Positions 1 through 4,909 of a stretch of 5,056 nt of DNA are shown here, piece after piece; the first letter of the stretch is position 1; each line of letters starts with the position of its first letter. The DNA is from Elusimicrobia bacterium RIFCSPLOWO2_01_FULL_59_12 (GTDB lineage Bacteria; Elusimicrobiota; Elusimicrobia; 2-01-FULL-59-12). The translations under genes and the position numbers were made by a program. Where the stretch lies: contig MGUR01000047.1 of assembly GCA_001800075.1 (NCBI GenBank), positions 1-5,056 on the forward strand. The letters are read 5' to 3'. The notes under the pieces were generated by a model. It worked only from the letters and a program-made list of their open reading frames with translations, had not been told where the DNA came from and did no database searches.

Positions 1-1
1 C

Positions 2-271
2 TTTCCGGTCACCCGGCGGCGAATGGGCTCGCGCTGGAGCGTCGATCTGGCGAACGAAGTGCTCCGGCAGGCGCGCCGGCTGGGTTTGACAGTGAAGGGC
101 AAGACGCCAGGCTGCACGCGGCACCAGACGCGATATCATTCATTTCGTAGAGATAAGACAGACCAGCGGCAGGTTTCAGTGATTATGCAGAAACAATTTC
201 CGTCATTCCCGCCCGCCACACGACAAGGCGGGCGGGAATCCAGAACTGGACCCCCGCTTCCGCGGGGGTGA
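2..271 (+). CDS. possible 3' end of an unrecognised upstream gene, running into a repeat
   Basis: This frame is open from the left edge of the window to a TGA at 269-271. Codons from 2 to about 110 have mostly G or C in the third position and read as a plausible basic, helical protein end (a stretch reading SVDLANEVLRQARRLG). After about position 115 the composition turns more AT-rich and protein-like character fades. From 201 the frame lies inside the palindromic repeat, so its last 23 or so codons are repeat-encoded. I do not recognise the family. A gene truncated before the repeat, or a frame kept open only by chance, are both possible. A methionine codon at 23-25 exists, but no convincing ribosome binding site precedes it, so a 5'-partial gene is more likely than a complete small one. 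Confidence 0.3.
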   Translation, partial: FPVTRRRMGSRWSVDLANEVLRQARRLGLTVKGKTPGCTRHQTRYHSFRRDKTDQRQVSVIMQKQFPSFPPATRQGGRESRTGPPLPRG

Positions 272-273
272 CG
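201..273. repeat. 73-bp palindromic intergenic repeat (REP/MITE-like) directly upstream of pheA
   Basis: The element is bounded by CGTCA (201-205) and its inverted copy TGACG (269-273). Inside it are a perfect 13-bp stem (205-217 with 227-239, 9-nt loop), a small TCCAG-AA-CTGGA palindrome (239-250), and a perfect stem of 7 bp, 8 with the flanking A-T pair (251-257 with 262-268, loop TTCC). This layout of two GC-rich hairpins flanked by CGTCATTCC-like ends matches a dispersed repeat type common in intergenic regions of many environmental bacteria. That family match is from general knowledge and not a search. There is no run of T after either hairpin, so it is not a classic intrinsic terminator, although such structures can stabilise or attenuate transcripts. 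Confidence 0.85.
264..271 (+). promoter_or_regulatory. probable ribosome binding site of pheA, lying inside the repeat
   Basis: GGGGGTGA differs by one base from GGAGGTGA, the core complementary to the 3' end of 16S rRNA, and ends 11 nt before the ATG at 283. It decides the start in favour of ATG 283 over the in-frame GTG at 268, which sits inside the hairpin and has no site of its own. Five of its bases (264-268) are in the 3' arm of the 251-268 hairpin, so folding of the repeat would hide the site. Confidence 0.5.
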
Positions 274-282
274 AATCAAAAT

Positions 283-1359
283 ATGGCTTCACTTAAAAAA
301 CTGCGCGATCACATCGACCGGCTGGACCAGTCGCTGCTGAGGTTTCTCAACCAGCGGGGCCGGCTGGTCGAAACCATCGGCCAGCTCAAGCAAAAAAACG
401 GCCGGTCAGTCTTCGTGCCGTCCCGGGAAAAAAGTCTGCTGCAGCGCCTGAAGCGCCTCAACCGCGGACCGCTGTCCAGTCAGGCCGTGCAGGATGTATT
501 CAATGAGATTGTGCACGCCTGCCGCAGCCTGCAGAAGAAACTGAGGATATCCTTCCTCGGCCCGGAAGCGACCTTCACGCACCAGGCGGCGCTCAAGAGC
601 TTCGGCCACCAGGCCGCGCTCGTTTCCGCGCACAGCATCGCGGACGTTTTTTCCGAGGTAGAAAAAGGGCGCGCGGATTACGGGGTGGTCCCCATCGAAA
701 ATTCGACGGAAGGCGTCGTCAATCACACCCTGGATATGTTTATCGAGTCGAACCTCTCGATTTGCGCGGAGATGGAACTGCCCATCTGGCATTACCTGCT
801 GGGACGGGAGGCCGAGTACCGCCGGAAAGGCGGCGTCCGCGCGCTCTTTTCCCACTATCAGGCGCTCGCTCAGTGCCGGCAGTGGGTGGAAGCGCACTTG
901 CCGGAACTGCGGATCGTGGAAACCGCGTCGACCTCGGAGGCCGCCCGGATGGCGGCCAGGACCCCGCACGCCGTCGCGATCGCCTCGCGGCTGGCGGCGG
1001 ATCTCTACGGACTGGACGTGCTGGCGTCGCGCATCGAGGACGCCACGCACAACTACACCCGCTTTCTGGTGATCGGTTCCGCGGAGCCCCGGCGCACGGG
1101 CCGCGACAAGACGTCGATCATGTTTTCTGTGAAGGACCGGGTGGGAGCGCTGCACGATATCCTGGTGCCGTTTAAAAAGCACCATCTCAACATGACCAAG
1201 ATCGAATCCCGGCCCACCCGCCAGCGGGCGTGGGAGTATATTTTCTTTGTCGACTTCCTGGGTCACCGCTCGGATGCGCGCGTTCAAAAAGCCCTTCAGG
1301 GGCTGGAACGATCCTGCGCCTTTCTGAAAATCCTGGGGTCGTATCCCCGAACCGAATAA
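283..1359 (+). CDS. pheA: bifunctional chorismate mutase / prephenate dehydratase (P-protein) with ACT domain
   Basis: This cytosolic enzyme converts chorismate to prephenate and then to phenylpyruvate, the committed branch to phenylalanine. At 358 residues it has the normal length. The AroQ chorismate mutase domain spans about 1-88, with R8, R25, K36, R48-E49 and Q84 aligning by eye to the E. coli active-site R11, R28, K39, R51-E52 and Q88. Prephenate dehydratase spans about 89-268, with GPEATFTHQAA (93-103), PIENSTEG (137-144) and the catalytic NYTRF (257-261). The ACT domain spans about 276-355, with GAL (288-290) and ESRP (308-311), the two motifs known to bind phenylalanine for feedback inhibition. 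One oddity is that the usual SHPQALAQCR block reads SHYQALAQCR, with Y192 for proline. The ATG at 283 is preferred to the GTG at 268, which lies in the repeat. The next gene starts 5 nt after the stop, indicating an operon. Confidence 0.95.
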   Translation: MASLKKLRDHIDRLDQSLLRFLNQRGRLVETIGQLKQKNGRSVFVPSREKSLLQRLKRLNRGPLSSQAVQDVFNEIVHACRSLQKKLRISFLGPEATFTHQAALKSFGHQAALVSAHSIADVFSEVEKGRADYGVVPIENSTEGVVNHTLDMFIESNLSICAEMELPIWHYLLGREAEYRRKGGVRALFSHYQALAQCRQWVEAHLPELRIVETASTSEAARMAARTPHAVAIASRLAADLYGLDVLASRIEDATHNYTRFLVIGSAEPRRTGRDKTSIMFSVKDRVGALHDILVPFKKHHLNMTKIESRPTRQRAWEYIFFVDFLGHRSDARVQKALQGLERSCAFLKILGSYPRTE

Positions 1360-1364
1360 TCCCT

Positions 1365-2510
1365 ATGAGCGTAAACACGCAGTCCCATTGGGTGGACGCC
1401 CTCATTCGCCCGCAATGCCGCGGTTTTGAACCGTACTTGCCCGGACGTTCCCTCGAGAGCGTCCGGCGGGAACGCGGCTTGAAGCGGTTGTACAAGCTGG
1501 CCTCGAACGAAAACGCCCTGGGGCCCTCGCCCCGGGCGCTGAAGGCGGTCGCGCAAGCGGGGAAATCCATGCTGCGTTACCCCGATGGCGCCAGCACGGC
1601 TCTGAGGCAGGCGCTGGCGAAAAAACACGGCCTTTCCGCGGACCGCGTGATCATCGGCGCGGGCAGCGATGAGCTGATCGAGCTGTTGGGAAAAACATTC
1701 CTGAATCCCGGAGACTCGATCGTGGTGTCGGAGCACGCCTTCATCCGCTACCGCATGGCGGGCGAGCTCATGGGCTCAACCGTGATCAGCGTCCCCATGC
1801 GGGACTTCACGCATGATCTGGCGGCCATGGCGCGGGCCATCCGGCCCGACACGAAAATGCTTTTTATCGCCAACCCGAACAACCCCACGGGGACCTACAA
1901 CACGGCCGCGGAACTCGATGCCTTGCTGCAGCGCGTGAGCCGGTTGAATGATCAGGGCCAGAGGTTGCTGGTGGTGGTGGACGAGGCCTACTACGAATAC
2001 GCCAGCGCCTTCGCCAAGGATTATCCGGACGTGGCCGCCCTGCAGAAGCGGCACGCCCATCTGGTTGCGCTGCGCACGTTTTCCAAAATCTACGCGCTGG
2101 CGGGCCTTCGGGTGGGCTATGCTTTCGCGGATCCGGCCGTCATCTCCGCGCTCGACCGAGCCCGGCCGCCTTTCAACGTCAACGTCATCGCCCAGGCCGC
2201 GGCGGAAGCGTCTTTGCGCGACCCCGCCCAGATCCAGCGCGGCCTGCGGCTGGTCAAGGACGGCCGGAAGGCGGTCCTCCCCGAGCTGGCGCGAATGGGC
2301 CTCCGTGTAGTACCCTCTCTGGGCAATTTTGCGCTGATGGACGTCTCGCCGCGCCGGGGGACGGACGTGTTCGAAGCGCTGCTGAACCGGGGCGTGATCG
2401 TGCGGGCGATGGACGAATACGATTTTCCGCGCCACATTCGAGTGACGTACGGGTTGCCTGTTGAGAACCGCTGGTTTTTAAAGGCTTTAGGGGAGGTTTT
2501 AGGCGCATGA
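1365..2510 (+). CDS. hisC: HisC-type PLP aminotransferase, probably aromatic amino acid / histidinol-phosphate aminotransferase
   Basis: This is a 381-residue fold-type I PLP enzyme of the histidinol-phosphate aminotransferase family. Visible motifs are SNENALGPSP (47-56), GAGSDELI (98-105, cofactor phosphate region), NPNNPTGTY (170-178), DEAYYEY (206-212, with the Asp that contacts the PLP ring nitrogen) and TFSKIYALAGLRVGY (238-252), where K241 is the Schiff-base lysine. R359 in HIRVTYG is the expected carboxylate-binding arginine. The family transaminates histidinol phosphate, and many members also use phenylpyruvate, 4-hydroxyphenylpyruvate or prephenate. Its place between pheA and aroF suggests the aromatic role, perhaps with dual use in histidine synthesis. 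The ATG at 1365 is 5 nt after the pheA stop with no clear Shine-Dalgarno sequence, so it is probably translated by coupling. The frame is open further upstream, but only inside pheA. Its TGA overlaps the aroF ATG. Confidence 0.9.
   Translation: MSVNTQSHWVDALIRPQCRGFEPYLPGRSLESVRRERGLKRLYKLASNENALGPSPRALKAVAQAGKSMLRYPDGASTALRQALAKKHGLSADRVIIGAGSDELIELLGKTFLNPGDSIVVSEHAFIRYRMAGELMGSTVISVPMRDFTHDLAAMARAIRPDTKMLFIANPNNPTGTYNTAAELDALLQRVSRLNDQGQRLLVVVDEAYYEYASAFAKDYPDVAALQKRHAHLVALRTFSKIYALAGLRVGYAFADPAVISALDRARPPFNVNVIAQAAAEASLRDPAQIQRGLRLVKDGRKAVLPELARMGLRVVPSLGNFALMDVSPRRGTDVFEALLNRGVIVRAMDEYDFPRHIRVTYGLPVENRWFLKALGEVLGA
2490..2496 (+). promoter_or_regulatory. strong ribosome binding site of aroF
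   Basis: GGGGAGG lies inside the last codons of the aminotransferase gene and ends 10 nt before the ATG at 2507. It is the clearest Shine-Dalgarno sequence in the operon and supports the ATG at 2507 or the adjacent ATG at 2510 as the DAHP synthase start. Confidence 0.7.
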
Positions 2511-3523
2511 TGATCACGCTGAAAAAAGACGCGACCAAGCGGCAGGTGGACGCGATCGTTAAAAAAATCCATGAACTGGGTTTCGCGCCTCATGCCCAGC
2601 ACGGGAAAGAACTGACCGTGATCGGGGTGATTGGGGAAAATGCCGTCCGCACCAAGGACATTTTTGAAGCCATGGACGGCGTGGAGGTCGTCACGGCGAT
2701 CTCGAAGCCGTATAAACTGGTCAGCCGGGAATTTCACAAGGAAAACACGGTCATTGAGCTGAAAAACGGATTACAGATCGGCGGCCGGCAGGTGGTCGTT
2801 ATGGCGGGGCCCTGTTCCGTCGATACCAAGGAGCGGCTGCTGGCGACCGCGGAAGCCGTCAAAGCGGCCGGGGCGCAGGTTCTGCGGGGCGGCGCCTTCA
2901 AGCCCCGCACATCGCCCTACGCCTTCCAGGGGCATGGGGAAAAAGCCCTCAAATTTCTGGCGGACGCCCGCAAGCAGACCGGTCTTCCGGTCATCACGGA
3001 GGTGATGAACGTCAACGACGTGAAGCTCGTGGAAGAGTACGCGGACATCATTCAGGTGGGAGCGCGCAACGTGCAGAACTTCGACCTGCTGAAGGCCGTG
3101 GGCAAAGCCAAGAAGCCCGTCCTGCTCAAGCGCGGGCTGGCCACCAGCATCCAGGAACTCCTGATGAGCGCGGAATACATCATGACCAATGGAAATTACG
3201 ACGTCATGCTCTGCGAGCGCGGCATCCGAACGTTCGAAACGTCCACGCGCTTCACCCTGGACTTGAACGCCGTCCCGGTGATGCGGCACCTGAGCCATTT
3301 GCCGATCATCGTGGACCCGTCGCACGGCGTGGGGATCCGCGAGTACATCCCCGCGCTGGCCCGCGCGGCCGTCGCCGCCGGCGCCGATGGTCTGTTGATC
3401 GAGGTCCATCCCAAGCCCGAAGAAGCCCTTTCGGACGGTCCCCAGTCCCTCCTCCCCGACCAGTTCGCCCGCATGATGCTGGAACTCCGCGGCATCGCCG
3501 CCTCCATTGGACGCGCGCTATGA
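2507..3523 (+). CDS. aroF: 3-deoxy-7-phosphoheptulonate (DAHP) synthase, AroA-I-beta type with N-terminal regulatory domain
   Basis: The enzyme condenses phosphoenolpyruvate and erythrose 4-phosphate to DAHP, the first step of the shikimate pathway, in the cytosol. The protein has 338 residues, essentially the length of the Thermotoga maritima enzyme. Residues 1 to about 70 form the ferredoxin-like (ACT-like) regulatory domain typical of that subtype, known there to mediate feedback inhibition by tyrosine. The TIM-barrel catalytic domain follows, with GPCS (101-104), the substrate-binding KPRTSPYAFQG (132-142), DPSHG (270-274) and IEVHP (298-302). The metal ligands are C103, H273, E299 and D310, one position off the Thermotoga residues, and all are present. 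The start overlaps the aminotransferase stop as ATGA, so translation is coupled. With the ACT domain of PheA, the operon encodes two separate feedback points. The gene ends at a TGA that overlaps another ATG (3520). Confidence 0.96.
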   Translation: MMITLKKDATKRQVDAIVKKIHELGFAPHAQHGKELTVIGVIGENAVRTKDIFEAMDGVEVVTAISKPYKLVSREFHKENTVIELKNGLQIGGRQVVVMAGPCSVDTKERLLATAEAVKAAGAQVLRGGAFKPRTSPYAFQGHGEKALKFLADARKQTGLPVITEVMNVNDVKLVEEYADIIQVGARNVQNFDLLKAVGKAKKPVLLKRGLATSIQELLMSAEYIMTNGNYDVMLCERGIRTFETSTRFTLDLNAVPVMRHLSHLPIIVDPSHGVGIREYIPALARAAVAAGADGLLIEVHPKPEEALSDGPQSLLPDQFARMMLELRGIAASIGRAL

Positions 3524-3549
3524 AAAAGTTTCTAGTTTCGGGTTTCTAG
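3520..3549 (+). other. interrupted start: short ORF overlapping the aroF stop, closed by TAG inside the repeat
   Basis: An ATG at 3520 overlaps the aroF stop in the same ATGA arrangement seen at the hisC-aroF junction. It reads nine codons (MKKFLVSGF) before a TAG at 3547-3549 that lies across two heptamer units. The frame is the same one used by the small membrane protein from 3562, and no other stop intervenes. This could be the relic of a longer gene, or of a lost operon gene, split by the repeat, or a chance overlap. There is no evidence that the short peptide itself is functional. Confidence 0.4.
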
Positions 3550-3596
3550 TTTCTGGTTTACGTGCAACTGCAAACCGGCAACCAGAAATCAGAAAC
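3528..3596. repeat. inverted array of 7-bp repeats (GTTTCTA/GTTTCTG type)
   Basis: Four heptamers in register (GTTTCTA 3528-3534, GTTTCGG 3535-3541, GTTTCTA 3542-3548, GTTTCTG 3549-3555) plus a degenerate fifth are followed by inverted heptamers in register: TGCAAAC, CGGCAAC, CAGAAAT and CAGAAAC (3569-3596). Positions 3541-3558 can pair with 3580-3597 with about two or three mismatches, giving a long hairpin around a loop near 3559-3579. It starts within a few bases of the aroF stop and runs into the N-terminal codons of the next ORF. Heptanucleotide repeat arrays of this kind are known to be dispersed in several bacterial genomes. Its mobility or function is unknown. Confidence 0.8.
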
Positions 3597-3819
3597 CGGC
3601 CATCCTTGGCGCCGGATCGCCTGGCTGCAGTTCTGGCTGCTGTTTTTGCCTCCCGTCGGCTTCTGGATGGTGTGGCGCGACGCAACGTTCAGCCGAACGG
3701 CTAAAGGACGCATCCTGGTGTATACCTACCTCATTCCCCTCCTTGCGTATCTCGCGCTCATGCTCTATGTGTTTAACGCCTCCGAGCGCGCCCTCCAGGC
3801 CTCCGGCGGCGGGTATTAA
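3562..3819 (+). CDS. small membrane protein with two predicted transmembrane segments, function unknown
   Basis: The 85-residue product has a polar N-terminus and two hydrophobic segments, at about residues 20-38 (with a central PPVGFW motif) and 52-71. Between them is a basic, polar loop containing WRDATFSRTAKGR, and the tail is short (NASERALQASGGGY). The PPVG-type first helix followed by a W-R/K and F-S turn resembles small two-helix membrane modules found alone or attached to other bacterial domains. I do not recognise a function. The start is uncertain. GTG 3562 has no Shine-Dalgarno sequence, and residues 1 to about 12 are encoded by the heptamer repeat, so the natural start may be elsewhere or the gene may have been 5'-truncated. 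No in-frame ATG precedes the first hydrophobic segment. Confidence 0.55.
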   Translation: MQLQTGNQKSETGHPWRRIAWLQFWLLFLPPVGFWMVWRDATFSRTAKGRILVYTYLIPLLAYLALMLYVFNASERALQASGGGY

Positions 3820-3870
3820 CGGGATTTGTTAAAATACCTGGCGGATGAGGCGTCCTGCGGTAAACAAGCG

Positions 3871-4095
3871 ATGAACATGAAGATCAACCCTAATCTGATC
3901 TGGGATTACAAGGTCCCCTCTAGAGGGTTCCAGGACGAGGCCTTTCGTCGGTGGTACATCGGACGCGTCCTGGCGCGCGGCGGCGTGAAAGATATCCGCG
4001 CTCTCGGTCTTCGCACGATACGGCGTTACCTCCCGCACGTCTCTGTCCCCGCGCGCATTCGAGCCTTCTGGGAATGGTATTTTGAATCTACTTAA
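3871..4095 (+). CDS. small partner (probable antitoxin) of the AbiEii-like nucleotidyltransferase
   Basis: From ATG 3871 the protein has 74 residues. Recognisable features are NPNLIWDY (6-13), FRRWYIGRVLARGG (25-38), DIRALGLRTIRRYLP (41-55) and the C-terminal IRAFWEWYF (63-71). This pattern is typical of short proteins (DUF6922-like, assignment from memory) encoded just upstream of AbiEii-family nucleotidyltransferases and presumed to be their antitoxins. It lacks the winged-helix domain of classical AbiEi. It overlaps the toxin gene by 14 nt, so translation is coupled. The frame extends to a TTG at 3826, 7 nt after the membrane protein stop, but the family match begins at about residue 5, so ATG 3871 or 3877 is preferred. 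Neither has a strong ribosome binding site. A perfect 12-bp palindrome lies at 3916-3927 within the gene. Confidence 0.75.
   Translation: MNMKINPNLIWDYKVPSRGFQDEAFRRWYIGRVLARGGVKDIRALGLRTIRRYLPHVSVPARIRAFWEWYFEST
4070..4077 (+). promoter_or_regulatory. possible ribosome binding site deciding the TTG start of the nucleotidyltransferase
   Basis: GGGAATGG lies within the last codons of the small partner gene. Its GGGA ends 8 nt before the TTG at 4082. It is only a moderate Shine-Dalgarno match, but it supports the unusual start, for which there is no nearby ATG or GTG alternative. Confidence 0.35.
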
Positions 4096-4762
4096 GGCAA
4101 AAAGCCCGCTCCATATCCTCACTCCCTTTCAAGCACGCGTTCTGCAGGATCTCGTTCAGGAACCGCTTTTGAAGGATTTTTATCTGACCGGCGGAACAGC
4201 GCTTTCGGCTTTCTATCTTCAGCATCGCCTGTCCGATGATCTCGATTTTTTTACGGAAGCGCCGCAGGCGGTCAGCCGCATTCCTCCGGTGGTCCGCAAA
4301 ATAGCCAAGACCCTGAAAGCCCGGGTCGCGTGGGGCCGGCGATTCGAAACGCTCTTTGAATGCACCCTGGCCCGCGGGGGGGAACGTCTGGAGATGGACT
4401 TCGCTTTAGATATGCCGGGCCGTTTGAAGCCTCTCGGTCAATACCGGCCTCTGAAGATGGCGCTGGATAATTCTTTAGACATTTCCTGCAATAAACTCTC
4501 CGCGCTGTATGAGCGGTCGGAGGCAAAAGACTTCGTTGATGTCTTTTTTATTCATCACCGCTACATGGCGTTGACGCAGCTGATCCGGCAAGCGCACCAT
4601 AAGTATCCCGAACTCGATGACTATGGCTTGGCCATGGCCTTTTTTAAAGTCAAAGGAATTTCCATGCTGCCCCGCCTGATCCGCCCTTTAAGCATCGCCT
4701 CCTTGCGAGCGTTCTTTCTTGCCCACGCTCGACGCCTTGCCAAGGGTTTTTCCGGATCCTAA
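4082..4762 (+). CDS. AbiEii-family nucleotidyltransferase, probable toxin of a type IV-like toxin-antitoxin pair
   Basis: The 226-residue protein belongs to the AbiEii/MenT nucleotidyltransferase group of the DNA polymerase beta superfamily. It has YLTGGTALSAFY (34-45), holding the GG-[ST] nucleotide-binding turn, SDDLDFF (51-57), with D53 and D55 as the catalytic metal-binding pair, the third carboxylate D106 in LEMDFA, and the block NKLSALYERSEAKDFVDVFF (137-156), whose K138, K149, D150 and D153 are the usual conserved positions. Known relatives transfer nucleotides, in MenT to tRNA acceptor ends, and stop growth when not restrained by the antitoxin; the substrate here is not known. The TTG start at 4082, inside the partner gene, is chosen because homologous-looking sequence begins almost at once and GGGA precedes it by 8 nt. 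All catalytic positions are present, so the gene looks intact. It appears more AT-rich than the aromatic operon, consistent with separate acquisition. Confidence 0.88.
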   Translation: MNLLKAKSPLHILTPFQARVLQDLVQEPLLKDFYLTGGTALSAFYLQHRLSDDLDFFTEAPQAVSRIPPVVRKIAKTLKARVAWGRRFETLFECTLARGGERLEMDFALDMPGRLKPLGQYRPLKMALDNSLDISCNKLSALYERSEAKDFVDVFFIHHRYMALTQLIRQAHHKYPELDDYGLAMAFFKVKGISMLPRLIRPLSIASLRAFFLAHARRLAKGFSGS

Positions 4763-4909
4763 CCCCCTCAAAACCTCCCCCAGCGGGGCCTAGTAAAAAC
4801 CTGGACCGTTCGGCACCAGATTATTAGCCCTCCGGACTATTCTGCCTCCAGCAGAAACCCTCTAAAATAATCCTGATTCCCGGTCGCGCCCGCGCATGCG
4901 CCATCTTTT
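4763..4909. other. intergenic region with three consecutive small hairpins
   Basis: No ORF is credible here. Three short inverted repeats follow one another. The first is CTGG/CCAG with inner CC/GG (4801-4819). The second is TAGCCC/GGACTA with one mismatch (4825-4839). The third is a perfect TTCTGC/GCAGAA with a 5-nt loop (4840-4856). None is followed by a T run, so a classic terminator for the toxin gene is not supported. TAAAAT at 4863-4868 is a candidate -10 box, but no acceptable -35 box is found at the right distance. A perfect 10-bp palindrome, GCGCATGCGC, lies at 4892-4901 just before the next start. Confidence 0.35.

Noticed and set aside
86..91. Perfect TTGACA as a -35 promoter box for the pheA operon
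   Set aside because: At 16-18 bp spacing the sequence is GC-rich (AGGCTG region) with no resemblance to TATAAT, and the site lies in a frame with coding character.
406..1287. Long minus-strand ORF opposite pheA
   Set aside because: It is a shadow of pheA. The + strand reading has unambiguous catalytic motifs throughout, and the reverse product is low-complexity Arg/Gly/His-rich sequence.
1230..1364. Upstream extension of the aminotransferase frame into pheA
   Set aside because: It would overlap the ACT domain coding region by about 130 bp, adds no family-like residues, and a normal-length protein begins at 1365.
3528..3596. CRISPR array
   Set aside because: The repeats are 7 bp with no unique spacers and are inverted around a centre, unlike CRISPR repeats of 23-47 bp with spacers.
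3507..3704. Alternative + strand ORF over the aroF end and the membrane protein
   Set aside because: It is out of frame with both, is largely repeat-encoded and Arg/Ala-rich, and conflicts with the clear hydrophobic pattern of the 3562-3819 frame.
3830..3835. TAAAAT as a -10 box for the toxin-antitoxin pair
   Set aside because: The region at -35 spacing (about 3807-3812) is GC-rich with no TTGACA-like sequence, so a promoter cannot be supported.
4777..4788. CCCC-AGC-GGGG hairpin as a toxin terminator
   Set aside because: The stem has only four pairs and is not followed by a T run, so it is not supported as an intrinsic terminator.
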